NCBI GenBank assembly: GCA_963744735.1
Contig: CAVUVH010000034.1
Coordinates: forward strand, 186,001-250,000
DNA length: 64,000 bases
Origin: RPQJ01 sp963744735
Lineage (GTDB): Bacteria > Pseudomonadota > Gammaproteobacteria > Steroidobacterales > Steroidobacteraceae
Direction: 5' to 3'
The stretch's first letter is position 1. Every line of letters starts with the position of its first letter. Positions 9,571 to 19,423 of the stretch are shown in pieces. The notes beneath the pieces were generated by a model. It ran no database searches. It had not been told where the DNA came from and worked only from the letters and a program-made list of their open reading frames with translations. Both the position numbers and the translations under genes were made by a program.

Positions 9571-11152
9571 ATGCCTCTCGACCGCGCTTTCGACCAACGC
9601 CTGGCCGGCCTGATCAACAGCGGCGCCCGAGGCGTGCTGCAGGGCGGCCTCAAGGGCGTCGAGCGCGAGTCGCTGCGGGTGACGCCCACCGGCCAGATCG
9701 CGCAGACCCCCCATCCGCGGGTGCTGGGCTCGGCCCTGGCCAACGAGCACATCACCACGGACTACTCCGAGGCGCTGATCGAGCTGGTCACGCCGCCGTT
9801 CGCCCAGACCTGGGAGCTGATGCAGTACCTGGTGGACCTGCACCGCTTCGTCTACACGCGCCTGCCCGACGACGAGCTGCTGTGGGCCACGAGCATGCCC
9901 TGCGCGATCAAGGGCGACGACAGCATCCCGATCGCGCAGTTCGGCTCCTCCAACGTCGGCCGCATGAAGACCGTGTACCGCCACGGGCTCGGGCACCGCT
10001 ACGGCCGCGTGATGCAGGCGATTGCCGGCGTGCATTTCAATTACTCGTTCCCGGAGCACTTCTGGCCGGTGCTGGCCGAGGTGCTCAAGGCACGCGATCC
10101 CGGCCAGGCGTTCCGTTCCGAGGTCTACTTCGCGCTGCTGCGCAATTACCGGCGCCACGGCTGGATCGTGCTGTACCTGTTCGGCAACTCGCCGGCGCTG
10201 TGCCCGTCGTTCCTGCAGGGCCGCAAGGTCGACGGCCTCGAGCCGCTGGAACCCGGCAGCCTGTACGCGCCGTACGCCACCTCGCTGCGCATGAGCGATC
10301 TCGGCTACCGCAACAAGAACCAGGCGGGCCTCGACGTCTCGGTCAACAGCCTCGAGCACTACGTGCGCGACCTCACCGCGGCGATCAACACGCCGAGCCC
10401 CGAGTACCAGAAGCTGGGGGTGAAGGTCGACGGCGAGTACCGGCAGCTCAACGCCAACGTGCTGCAGATCGAGAACGAGTACTACAGCTTCATCCGCCCG
10501 AAGCGCGTGACGCAGAGCGGCGAGCGCCCCACCCGGGCGCTGCAGCGCGGCGGCGTGCAGTACGTCGAGATGCGCTCGCTCGACGTCAGCGCGTTCGATC
10601 CGGTGGGTGTCAACCAGCACAAGCTGCGCTTTCTCGAGGCCTTTGCCGCATACTGCGTGCTGCGTGACGGCCGCGCCGATCGAGCCGTCCGAGCAGGCCG
10701 AGCTGGACGGCAACCATGCGCGGGTCGCGCGCGAAGGCCGGCGGCCTGGCCTGCTGCTGAAGCGCGACGGCCGCGACGTTCCGCTGCGCGCCTGGGCGGC
10801 GGAGATCATCGATTCGATGCGCGGCGTGTGCGAGCTGCTGGACGAAGGCGACGCGGCCAGGCCGTACCTGACGGCGCTCGAACTGCAGCACGAAAAAGTC
10901 CGCGACCTGGACCGTACGCCGGCGTCGCGCTCGCTGCATGAAATGCGGCTCAACGAAGAATCGTTCTTCAACTTCGCGCTGCGCATGTCGAAGGTGCACC
11001 AGTCGTATTTTCGCGAGCTGCTGGTGTCGAACCCGGCGCGGCAGGACGAGTTCGCCGCCGAGGCGGCAGCGTCGATCGAACAGCAGGCGCGGATCGAGGC
11101 GGACGACCGCATTTCGTTCGACGAGTACCTGCAGCGGTATTTTTCGGGCTGA
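9571..11152 (+). CDS. gshA: Glutamate-cysteine ligase, gammaproteobacterial type, one frameshift
   Basis: First enzyme of glutathione synthesis, joining glutamate and cysteine with ATP in the cytosol. About 527 residues, the usual length for the E. coli-type enzyme. Family landmarks are LKGVERESLRV near the N-terminus, HITTDYSEALIELVT, LPDDELLWATSMPC, FGSSNVGRMKTVYRHGLGHRYG and VQYVEMRSLDVSAFDP. The frame is lost near 10675 after YCVLRDGR and resumes as APIEPSEQAEL, one surplus base explaining it. The gene would be needed for redox homeostasis, so a sequencing error is more likely than decay. It stands alone downstream of an AT-rich 280-base spacer shared with the PEP-CTERM gene. Confidence 0.9.
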
Positions 11153-11199
11153 GACGCGCCGTCATCCCGGTGTAACGCAGGCCGGGCAGACTGATTCCA

Positions 11200-11469
11200 A
11201 TGAACAACACCGCCGGCATCGAACCTTCCAATGCACGATGCGCAGATTGAGGGAGAGCGATTGATGTCGACGGGTTCGATACAGGCAGCTGCAGGCTGGC
11301 GGTCGCGGATGACACGACCATCGAGCAGGCACCGCTGCCAGTGCCGGTCCTGCGGCGGGTCGAGCTGAGCCTGGTGGCCCCGCCGGAGCCGGCCGCTGCG
11401 CCCGCCTGGGATCCGCACGAGGTGTGGCTCAATCGAGTGAAGAAGCCACGGGATGCGCGCGGGGGATAA
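11200..11469 (+). pseudogene. Broken small reading frame downstream of gshA
   Basis: From ATG at 11200 the frame encodes about 16 residues (MNNTAGIEPSNARCAD), meets a TGA, and then continues open for 72 codons to TAA at 11467-11469. The second part (IDVDGFDTGSCRLAVADD, later DPHEVWLNRVKKPRDARG) has composition and codon pattern of coding DNA. Several surplus bases, as in neighbouring genes, could hide a normal small protein of about 85-90 residues. I do not recognise it. It occupies most of the 380 bases between gshA and the isoaspartyl peptidase. Confidence 0.35.
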
Positions 11470-11471
11470 GA

Positions 11472-11525
11472 CCCTCACCCCGAGCTCCCTCACCCGCGCG
11501 CGACCTCTCCCGCAAGCGGGAGAGG
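11472..11525. repeat. REP-like palindrome with CCCTCACCC arms (copy 2)
   Basis: A perfect 10-bp inverted repeat (CCTCTCCCGC, loop AA, GCGGGAGAGG at 11504-11525) is preceded by two CCCTCACCC units at 11472 and 11487. It is the same design as the element at 2317-2353 but in the opposite orientation. It lies between the 3' ends of gshA and the convergent isoaspartyl peptidase. Confidence 0.65.
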
Positions 11526-11532
11526 GGGCAGA

Positions 11533-12441
11533 TCAGAGGATGGCGGTGAGCAGCTGTCCCTGCAGGTCGATCGAGCCGCGCAGCATGCCGCGTGAGTTGA
11601 ACGGCATCGCGATCGAGCCGTCGCGTCCCACGACGATCACGCCGCCTTCGCCGCCCATCCGCCGCAACTGCTGCTGCACGACGATGTCGGCGGCCTCGCG
11701 CACGCTCTTGCCGGCGTAACGCACCAGCGAGGCGATCTCGTGCGCGACGGTCGCGCGGATGAAGTACTCGCCGTGCCCGGTGGCCGACACCGCGCAGCAA
11801 TCGTTGGCGGCGTAGGTCCCGGCGCCGATCACCGGCGAGTCGCCGACGCGGCCCCAGCGCTTGGCGGTCATGCCGCCGGTGGAAGTGGCGGCCGCGAGGT
11901 CCCCGGCCGCATCCAGCGCCACCGCGCCGACGGTGCCCATCAGCGATTCGCGAAACGGCGCGGCCGGTTCGGCCAGCATGGCCGCGGCGAGCTCGCGCTG
12001 CCGTCGTTCGGTGACGAAATACCGATTGGCGACCGGCTCGAGCCCCTGTTCCAGCGCGAACTCCTCGGCGCCCTGGCCGGCCAGCATCACGTGCGGGGAT
12101 TTTTCCATCACCAGCCGCGCCAGCCCGATCGGGCTGCGCACGTGGCGCAACCCGGTCACCGCGCCGGCCCGCAGCTCGCGGCCCTCCATCAGCGACGCGT
12201 CCAGCTCGCAGATGCCGTTGGCGGCAATCACCGCCCCGCGTCCGGCGTTGAACAGCGGGTCGTCCTCCAGCACCTGCACCGCCGCGACCACGGCATCGAT
12301 GGCGGGCCCGCCGGCCGCCAGGATGCGCTGGCCCGCCCGCAGCGCCTGCTCCAGGCCGTGGCGGTACTCGGCTTCGCGGGCGGGGGTCAGCTCGGCGGGC
12401 GGGATGTCCCCGGCCCCGCCATGGACGGCAATTGCTGGCAT
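11533..12441 (-). CDS. iaaA: Isoaspartyl peptidase / L-asparaginase, Ntn-hydrolase (plant type)
   Basis: Protein of 302 residues of the threonine-nucleophile asparaginase family. It begins PAIAVHGGAGDI as usual and has the NAGRGAV motif. The autocleavage site is in SLMGTVGAVALD, where Thr at about 170 becomes the new N-terminus of the beta subunit. STGGMTAKRWGRVGDSPVIGAGTYA and SATGHGEYFIR supply substrate-binding residues. It hydrolyses isoaspartyl dipeptides arising from damaged proteins, and asparagine weakly. ATG at 12441 is chosen because it begins exactly at the conserved N-terminus. It is divergent from pyc. Confidence 0.9.
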   Translation of the reverse strand: MPAIAVHGGAGDIPPAELTPAREAEYRHGLEQALRAGQRILAAGGPAIDAVVAAVQVLEDDPLFNAGRGAVIAANGICELDASLMEGRELRAGAVTGLRHVRSPIGLARLVMEKSPHVMLAGQGAEEFALEQGLEPVANRYFVTERRQRELAAAMLAEPAAPFRESLMGTVGAVALDAAGDLAAATSTGGMTAKRWGRVGDSPVIGAGTYAANDCCAVSATGHGEYFIRATVAHEIASLVRYAGKSVREAADIVVQQQLRRMGGEGGVIVVGRDGSIAMPFNSRGMLRGSIDLQGQLLTAIL

Positions 12442-12594
12442 GTCTGTCTTCCGGATTTCGACGCCGCAGCTTAGCTGCGTCGAAACGGACCATACCAGAG
12501 CCCGCACCACGTATTATTTTCCGCACGATGCGGCGCAGCCTGGGGGAGCGGGGTGCGCATCCCAAGCCCTCGACCGTCGCCGAGCCGCCCGCCC

Positions 12595-15500
12595 ATGCGC
12601 CATCCCCGCAAGATCAAGACCCTGCTCGTCGCCAACCGCGGCGAGATCTCCATCCGTGTCATGCGCGCCGCGCACGAACTCGGGATCAAGACCGTCTCGA
12701 TCTACTCGCAGGAGGACCGCTTCTCGCTGCACCGGATGAAGGCCGACGAGAGCTACCTGGTGGGCGAGGGCAAGGGCCCGGTCGAGGCCTACCTGGGCAT
12801 CGACGACATCGTGCGGGTGGCGCTCGAGGCCCACGTCGACGCGATCCACCCCGGCTACGGCTTCCTGTCGGAGAACCCTGAGTTCGCCGAGGCCTGCGCC
12901 GCGCGCCGGCATCACCTTCATCGGCCCGACGCCCGAGATCATGCGCCGGCTGGGCAACAAGGTGACGGCGCGCCAGCTGGCGACCGCGGCCGGCGTGCCG
13001 GTGATGCCGGCGACGCCGCCCTTGCCGCGCGACGACGCCGGCGCGCTGGCGCATGGCCGCGGCGGTCGGCTACCCGGTGATGCTCAAGGCCAGCTGGGGC
13101 GGTGGCGGGCGCGGCATGCGCGTGGTCGAGGAGGCCGCGCAACTGCCCGAGATGGTCGCCGTCGCCCGGCGCGAGGCCAAGGCCGCGTTCGGCAACGACG
13201 AGGTGTACCTGGAGAAGCTGGTGCGGCGGGCGCGCCACGTCGAGGTGCAGATCCTGGGCGACGCGCACGGCAACCTCGTGCACCTGTACGACCGCGACTG
13301 CACCGTGCAGCGGCGCAACCAGAAGGTGGTCGAGCGCGCGCCGTCCGTGTTCCTCGATGCCGCCCGGCGCGAGGAACTGTGCGAGCTCGGCCTGCGCATC
13401 GGCCGCGCGGTCGGCTACCTCAACGCCGGCACGGTCGAGTTCCTGCAGGACGCCGACACCGGCCAGTTCCATTTCATCGAGGTCAATCCGCGCATCCAGG
13501 TCGAGCACACCGTGACCGAGGTGGTCACGGGCATCGACATCGTCAAGGCGCAGATCCGCATCGCCGAGGGCGCCGAGATCGGCACCGCGGCGAGCGGCGT
13601 CCCGGCCCAGGCGGACATCCGCCTCAACGGCCACGCGCTGCAGTGCCGCGTGACCACCGAGGATCCCGAGAACAACTTCATCCCGGACTACGGCCGCATC
13701 ACGGCCTACCGCAGTCCGGCCGGGTTCGGCGTGCGACTCGATGCGGGCACGGCCTACACCGGCGCGTTCATCACGCGCTCGTACGACTCGCTGCTGGTCA
13801 AGGTCACCGCCTGGGCGCCGACCGCCGGACGAGACGATCGCGCGCATGGACCGCGCGCTGAAGGAATTCCGCGTCCGTGGCGTCGTCACCAACCTGCGCT
13901 TCCTCGAGCAGCTGATCACGCACGAGCACTTCCGCGACGGCTCGTACACGACCCGGTTCATCGACCAGACGCCGGAGCTGCTGCGCTACCCGCGCAAGCG
14001 CGACCGTGCCACGCGCCTGCTGCGCTTCATCGGCGACGTGATCGTCAACGGCAATCCGGAAGTGACCGGCCGCGCGCGCCCCGCGCGCCAGGTCGAGGCC
14101 CGGCCGCCGCGGCTGCCCGTGACGCCGCCGCCGCCCGGCACGAAGCAGAAGCTCGACGAACTCGGCGCGACCGGGTTTTCGCCGATGGATGCTGCAGCAG
14201 CCGCAGGTGCTGCTGACCGACACCACGTTCCGCGATGCCCACCAGTCGCTGCTGGCGACCCGCTTCCGCACGCACGACATGGTGGCGATCGCGCCCGCCT
14301 ATGCGCAGCTCGCGCCGCAGCTGTTCTCGGTCGAATGCTGGGGCGGGGCCACGTTCGACGTCGCCATGCGCTTCCTGCGCGAGTGCCCGTGGGATCGCCT
14401 GATCGCCTTCCGCGAGGCCATGCCCAACCTGCTGCTGCAGATGCTGCTGCGCTCGGCCAACGCCGTGGGCTACACCAACTACCCCGACAACGTCGTGCGG
14501 TATTTCGTGCGCCAGGCGGCGGCCAATGGCATCGACCTGTTCCGCGTGTTCGATTCGCTCAACTGGGTCGACAACATGCGCGTCGCGATGGATGCGGTGG
14601 GCGAGTCCGGCAAGCTGTGCGAAGCCGCGATCTGCTACACCGGCAACCTGAGCGACCCGCGCCAGGCCAAGTACGACCTGCAGCTACTACGTCGACGCAT
14701 GGCGAAGGAGCTGGAAGCGCGCCGGCGCGCACATCCTCGGCATCAAGGACATGGCGGGCCTGTGCCAGCCACGCGCCGCGTACACGCTGGTCAAGGCGCT
14801 CAAGGAAGAGATCGGCATCCCGGTCCACTTCCACACGCACGACACCAGCGGCCTTGGCGCGGCCAGCGTGCTGGCGGCGATCGATGCCGGCGTCGACGCC
14901 GTCGACGGCGCGCTCGACGCGATGAGCGGACTGACCTCGCAGCCCAACCTGGGCTCGATCGTCGAGGCGCTGCGGCATGGCCCGCGCGAGAGCGGCCTCG
15001 ACCCGGATCAGCTGCGCCTGCTGTCCAATTACTGGGAGCAGGTGCGGCACGGCTACGCCGCCTTCGAAAGCGACATGCGCTCGGGCGCGTCCGAGGTGTA
15101 CGTGCACGGCATGCCGGGCGGTCAGTACACCAACCTGCGCGAACAGGCCCGTTCGCTCGGCATCGACGACACGCGCTGGCACGAAGTCGCGCGTGCCTAT
15201 GCGCAGGTCAACGAGCTGTTCGGCGACATCGTCAAGGTCACGCCCTCGTCCAAGGTCGTGGGCGACATGGCGATCATGATGGTCACGAGCGGCCTGACCG
15301 CTGCCGACGTCGTCGATCCCGATGTCGACGTGGCGTTCCCCGAGTCCGTCGTGTCGCTGTTCCGTGGCGACCTCGGCCAGCCGTACGGCGGCTTCCCGGC
15401 CGGCCTGCAGCGGAAGATCCTCGGCAAGGAGACGCCGCTCACGCAGCGCCCGGGCGAGCGACTGGCGCCGGTGGACCTCGACACGGCGCGCGCGCAGCTG

Positions 15501-16068
15501 CAGGCAGCAGATGCCGCGCGCGATCACCGATCACGAGTTTGCGTCGTGGCTCATGTACCCCAAGGTCTTCACCGAGTACATGGCCGACCGCACGCACTTC
15601 GGCGACGTCAGCGTGCTGCCGACGCGCGCATTTTTCTACGGCCTCGAGCCCGGTGAGGAAATCACCATCGACCTGGAGAAGGGCAAGCACCTGATCGTGC
15701 GGTTCGTGGCCACCAGCGAAGTCCACGACGACGGCACCCGCACGGTGTTCTTCGAGCTGAACGGCCAGCCGCGCTCGGTCAAGGTGCAGGACCGCAGCAA
15801 GGTGGCAAAGCGTCCGCCGCGGCGCAAGGCCGTGGCCGACCACCCGAACGAGGTCGGCGCGCCGATGCCCGGCACGATCGCCACGGTCAACGTGCTGGTG
15901 GGACACGCGGTGGCGCGTGGCGACGTGCTGGTGACCATCGAGGCGATGAAGATGGAGACCAGTGTCCGCGCCGAGCGTGATGGCGTGGTGGCGGAGGTCG
16001 TGACGAAGCCCGGGCAGGCGGTCGATGCCAAGGACCTGCTGGTCGTGCTGGAACCGGCGGCAGGCTGA
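12595..16068 (+). CDS. pyc: Pyruvate carboxylase, single-chain biotin enzyme, many frameshifts
   Basis: Anaplerotic enzyme making oxaloacetate from pyruvate, bicarbonate and ATP. The parts read in order. First is the biotin carboxylase domain (LLVANRGEISIRVMRA, HPGYGFLSENPEF, SWGGGGRGMRVV, FIEVNPRIQVEHTVTE). The carboxyltransferase domain follows (LLTDTTFRDAHQSLLATR, VECWGGATFDVAMRFL, HFHTHDTSG). Last is a biotinyl domain with the acceptor Lys in IEAMKMETS. The reading frame changes near 12904, 13052, 13828, 14188, 14684, 14697, 14720 and 15511. Removing nine surplus bases restores about 1154 residues, the normal length. All domains and active motifs are intact, so this is one gene broken by sequence errors. 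Confidence 0.88.
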
Positions 16069-16098
16069 GGCCGGCGTAGGGGACAGCGGCCGCGACCC

Positions 16099-16158
16099 GG
16101 TGACTTTGGTTACTGACTTCCCCCGGGGGTTCTCCTAGGATGCAGTAACCAGGTCACC
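16099..16158. promoter_or_regulatory. Large stem-loop upstream of the DUF2892 gene
   Basis: GGTGAC (16099-16104) and GGTTACTG (16108-16115) pair with CAGTAACC (16143-16150) and GTCACC (16153-16158). A CCCCCGGGGG palindrome sits in the loop. It lies between the pyc stop and the ATG at 16179. It could terminate pyc transcription, though there is no T run, or act as an operator or 5' UTR structure. Confidence 0.45.
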
Positions 16159-16178
16159 GCATACCAAGGGAGAAGACC

Positions 16179-16379
16179 ATGACGCCGAACGTAGGTGGCA
16201 TCGATCGCACATTGCGCATCGTCGCGGGAATCGCGCTGCTGTCGCTGTTTTTCGTGCTGGAAGGCAACGCGCGCTACTGGGGCCTGATCGGCATCGTGCC
16301 GATCCTGACCGGCACCCTGCGCTGGTGCCCGGCGTACCTGCCTTTCGGCATCAGCACCTGCTCGACGAAGAAAGGCTGA
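16179..16379 (+). CDS. DUF2892 small inner-membrane protein
   Basis: Protein of 66 residues starting MTPNVGGIDRTLRIVAG, the usual beginning of DUF2892 (YgaP-type membrane) proteins. Two hydrophobic segments follow, at roughly 13-30 and 34-50, then a Cys-containing end (RWCPAYLPFGISTCS). In other bacteria this domain often accompanies rhodanese or sulfur functions; no rhodanese is fused here. GGGAGAAG precedes the ATG as a clear ribosome-binding site. A stem-loop occupies the upstream spacer. Confidence 0.82.
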   Translation: MTPNVGGIDRTLRIVAGIALLSLFFVLEGNARYWGLIGIVPILTGTLRWCPAYLPFGISTCSTKKG

Positions 16380-16395
16380 GGCTCCCCGCCGCGAA

Positions 16396-16421
16396 CCCAC
16401 TCCCGCGCGGGCGGGAGTGGG
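16396..16421. repeat. REP-like palindrome (copy 3)
   Basis: A perfect 11-bp inverted repeat, CCCACTCCCGC and GCGGGAGTGGG with a 4-base loop, lies between the convergent ends of the DUF2892 gene and trxC. It differs from the other copies by CACTCC in place of CTCTCC on both arms, so pairing is conserved. That kind of compensating change argues for a selected structure. Confidence 0.6.
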
Positions 16422-16433
16422 CCGGCAGCGGGC

Positions 16434-16895
16434 TCACGCCACCCCGTTGGCCGCCAGCCAGCGCCGCATCGAAGCGGCATCCATCGCGCCGGCCTGGCGC
16501 GCGACCTCACGGCCGTCCCTGAACACCATCAGCGTCGGGATGCTGCGGATGCCGTAGCGCGCGGCGACGTCCTGCGCGGCGTCCGTGTCCAGCTTGGCGA
16601 AACGCGCGGCCGGTTCCATCTCGGCCGCGACGCGCTCGAAGACCGGCGCCATCGCCCGGCACGGCCCGCACCAGGTGGCCCAGAAGTCGACCACGACTGG
16701 CACGCCGGACTGCGTCACGTGGCGGTCGAAACTGGCGGCCGTCAGCGCAATCGGCTGGCCCTCGAACAGCGCCTCGTGGCAGCGCGGGCAGCGCGGGTGG
16801 TCCCGCAGCCGGCCCGTCGGAACGCGGACGGCACCGTCGCAACGGTGGCAGACCACCGCGGTCGTCGGGTTGGCGGCATCGGCCGATGGGCTCAT
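16434..16895 (-). CDS. trxC: Thioredoxin 2 (TrxC) with N-terminal zinc ribbon
   Basis: Protein of 153 residues. The N-terminal ribbon has two CxxC pairs (CHRC at 16-19 and CPRC at 36-39), which bind zinc in TrxC. A thioredoxin fold follows with the active site FWATWCGPC (Cys 76 and 79) and the cis-Pro loop RSIPTLMVF. It reduces disulfides in the cytosol, and in enterics it is induced by oxidative stress. MSPSADAANP is chosen as start because it lies just before the zinc ribbon. It is divergent from cbpA, with about 140 bases between. Confidence 0.92.
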   Translation of the reverse strand: MSPSADAANPTTAVVCHRCDGAVRVPTGRLRDHPRCPRCHEALFEGQPIALTAASFDRHVTQSGVPVVVDFWATWCGPCRAMAPVFERVAAEMEPAARFAKLDTDAAQDVAARYGIRSIPTLMVFRDGREVARQAGAMDAASMRRWLAANGVA

Positions 16896-17038
16896 GATCG
16901 TTGATTCCTGTCGGGAGGCTCGGATCGCCTTGATGGGGCCACCCGCACCGGAAGCAAGCGTGGCCGGCGGCAACCGGGCTTGCATCGGCCCGGCCGCGCC
17001 ACCACATCGGGGTCTGACGGACGGAGGTTCTGCCGGCC

Positions 17039-18033
17039 ATGCAGTTCAAGGACTACTACGACGTCATGGGCGTGCCGCGCGGCGCGACCCAGGACGAAAT
17101 CAAGCGCGCGTATCGCAAGCTCGCGCGCAAGTTTCATCCGGACGTCAGCAAGGAAAAGAACGCGGAAGAGCGGTTCAAGGAGCTGCAGGAAGCCTACGAG
17201 GTCCTGAAGGACCCCGAGAAGCGCGCGGCCTACGACCAGCTCGGCGCGAACTGGCAGCAGGGCCAGGAGTTCCGGCCACCGCCGGACTGGGGCAAGGGAT
17301 TCGAGTTCACGCGCGGCCAGGCCCGGCAGAGTCCGGGCGGTGCCGGTCGCCGACTTCAGCGATTTCTTTTCCGAGCTCTTCGGCGCGCGCAGCCCGTTTG
17401 GCGGCGCTGCAGGCTTCGACCCGCGCGGCGGCCGGGCCGGTCGCAGCGCGCGCGACGGCCGGCCAGGATCACGTCGCCCGCGTCGAGATCGAGCTCGAGG
17501 ACGCCTACCGCGGCGGCACGCGCACGCTCGACATACGCACGCCGGAGATCACGCCCGACGGGCACGTCAGCTCGAAGCCGCGCACGCTGCGTGTTTCGAT
17601 CCCGGCCGGCGTGGTCGAGGGGCAGCAGATCCGGCTGGCGGGGCAGGGCAGTCCGGGCATGGGCGGCGGACCGCCGGGCGACCTGTTTCTCGAGATCACG
17701 CTGCGGCCGCATCCCCTGTTCAAGCTCGATGGCCGCGACGTGACGGTGGTGCTGCCGGTGGCGCCCTGGGAAGCGGCGCTCGGCGAGACCGTGTCGGTGC
17801 CGACGCTCGGCGGTGCAGTGGAGATGAAGCTGCCTGCTGGCGCCCGCTCGGGCCAGCGCCTGCGCCTGCGTGGCCGCGGCCTGCCGGGTCCTGCGGCCGG
17901 CGACCAGTACGTCACCCTGGCGATCGTCCTGCCGCCCGACAGCCCGCAGGCCCGTGAGTTCTTTGCGCGCATGAAGCAGGAACTGCCGTTCGATCCGCGC
18001 GCCGATCTCACCAGCCGGGATCCCGCGTCATGA
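17039..18033 (+). CDS. cbpA: Curved-DNA-binding protein CbpA, DnaJ-like co-chaperone, two frameshifts
   Basis: DnaJ homologue of about 331 residues lacking the zinc domain. The J domain covers residues 4-70, with HPD at 33-35 that stimulates DnaK. A Gly/Phe-rich linker follows, then two C-terminal substrate-binding domains (VEIELEDAYRGGTRTLDIRTP; LPVAPWEAALGETVSVPTL). The frame changes near 17340 (before VPVADFSDFFSELFG) and 17459 (before AGQDHVARVEIE), each repaired by deleting one base. It is followed with a 4-base ATGA overlap by cbpM, its known modulator, so they form an operon. In E. coli CbpA also binds curved DNA in stationary phase. Confidence 0.9.
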
Positions 18034-18347
18034 TCACGGGATCGACTCCTGACGCCGGCCCGATGCAGGGACAATTCCTCGACGAGGACGACTGCCTGCG
18101 CCTCGACGAGGTCTGCGCACGGTTGCAGATCGAGCAACACTGGGTCATCGAGATGGTGGAGCTCGGCGCGCTCGATCCGCGCGGCGGCCTCGAGCCCGCG
18201 GCCTGGTTGTTTCCACGCGCCACGCTGCCGCGGATGCTGGCGATGACGCGGCTGGTGTCCGATCTCGGCGTGAACCTGAGCGGAGCCGCGATCATCCTCG
18301 AGCTGGTGGAAGAGCGGCGGCGCCTGCTGGCGCGCTTCGGCGAGTAA
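18030..18347 (+). CDS. cbpM: Chaperone modulator CbpM (MerR-type fold)
   Basis: Protein of 105 residues with a MerR_2-like helix-turn-helix region (FLDEDDCLRLDEVCARLQI, WVIEMVELGALDP) and a C-terminal helical part. In E. coli CbpM binds the J domain of CbpA and inhibits its co-chaperone and DNA-binding activity. The ATG overlaps the TGA of cbpA as ATGA, which implies coupled translation. A second Met at residue 12 is a possible shorter start. Confidence 0.88.
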   Translation: MITGSTPDAGPMQGQFLDEDDCLRLDEVCARLQIEQHWVIEMVELGALDPRGGLEPAAWLFPRATLPRMLAMTRLVSDLGVNLSGAAIILELVEERRRLLARFGE

Positions 18348-18371
18348 CGCGCCGGCCTGCAGCCGGCTGTC

Positions 18372-19403
18372 CTACTGGATGGCCGCGCCCAGCAGTGAGC
18401 CGATCACCCAGGTCGCCACGCCGGCACCGCCGCCGATCAGCACCATGCGCAGTCCGCCAGCCGCCGCGCTGCGCCCGGTGAACAGGCTGAGCGCCGCGCC
18501 CACGCCGAAGAGCGCCACGCCCGCGGTAAATGCGGCGATCGTCACCGCACGCTGCAGCGGCAGGCCCAGCACGAAAGGCACCAGCGGCACGATGGCGCCG
18601 AGAGAGAAAGCCAGGAACGAATACACGGCCGCGCCCCACGGCGAGCCGAGATCATCCGGATTGAGGCCGAGTTCCTCGCGCGCCAGCGTATCGAGCGCCG
18701 ACGTCTCGTTCTTCACCAGTTCGCGGCTGACCCGGCGCGCCTCGTCGAGTTGCATGCCACGCGCCTGGTAGATCAGCGCGAGTTCCTCGGCTTCCTCCTC
18801 CGGGTACTCCTTGAGTTCGTCGCGCTCGAGGCCGATCTGGTATTCGAACATCTCGCGCTGCGAGCGCATCGAGACGTACTCGCCCGCCGCCATCGACAAC
18901 GCGCCCGCCAGCAGTCCCGCGATGCCGCTGGTCAGCACCATGTCCGCGCTGGCAGCGGCGCCCGCCACGCCCATGATCAGGCTGGTGTTCGAGACGAGGC
19001 CGTCGTTGACGCCGAACACGGCCGCGCGCAGGTTGCCGCCGCCGTGGCCCTTGTGCCGCGCGCCGACCTGGGCAACCGACGTCGGCATCAGGTGGCCCGC
19101 GACGGAGCCCCGCGTGTCGTAGACGGACAGGCCGCGAATCTTCATCGCGGCCAGCATGTGGCGCACGCGTCGCGGGCCGAGCATGCGCGCGAGCCGCGCG
19201 GTGATGCGCGCACGTGTCGTGGGTGAAAATGGCGGGGCCTGGGCCAGTCCGGCGGCGTCGAGCCACTTCCCGGCCTGGGTCTCCGCCGCCGTGGCCAGCG
19301 CCCGGAACAGCTCGGCAATGCGCGGATCGGGCTCGGCGTCCGCCAGCTCGCGATAGAGCCAGGCGGACTGCTTCTCTTCGTGCCAGCTGGCGGTGCTGTT
19401 CAT
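18372..19403 (-). CDS. VIT1/CCC1 family transporter with N-terminal ferritin-like head
   Basis: Protein of 343 residues. Residues 1-75 form a short helical ferritin-like or rubrerythrin-like head (EEKQSAWLYRELADAEPDPR). The rest is a VIT1/CCC1 iron/manganese transporter with GVNDGLVSNTSLIMG in the first membrane helix, GALSMAAGEYVSMRSQ and three C-terminal hydrophobic helices. Domain order matches the MbfA-type iron exporters of Alphaproteobacteria. In this head the ExxH metal-ligand motif expected near residue 48 reads AETQ, so the diiron site looks degenerate. It sits between the convergent cbpM and a response-regulator gene. Confidence 0.85.
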   Translation of the reverse strand: MNSTASWHEEKQSAWLYRELADAEPDPRIAELFRALATAAETQAGKWLDAAGLAQAPPFSPTTRARITARLARMLGPRRVRHMLAAMKIRGLSVYDTRGSVAGHLMPTSVAQVGARHKGHGGGNLRAAVFGVNDGLVSNTSLIMGVAGAAASADMVLTSGIAGLLAGALSMAAGEYVSMRSQREMFEYQIGLERDELKEYPEEEAEELALIYQARGMQLDEARRVSRELVKNETSALDTLAREELGLNPDDLGSPWGAAVYSFLAFSLGAIVPLVPFVLGLPLQRAVTIAAFTAGVALFGVGAALSLFTGRSAAAGGLRMVLIGGGAGVATWVIGSLLGAAIQ

Positions 19404-19423
19404 GGGCCGCCGGGCGCGGCCGC

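Noticed and set aside
12595..16068. Reading the pieces of pyruvate carboxylase as separate subunit genes, or as programmed frameshifts
   Set aside because: Pieces break inside domains, not between them. No slippery sites recur, and the same kind of surplus base appears in unrelated genes.
16119..16130. CCCCCGGGGG alone as a terminator of pyc
   Set aside because: No T run follows. It sits in the loop of a larger stem.
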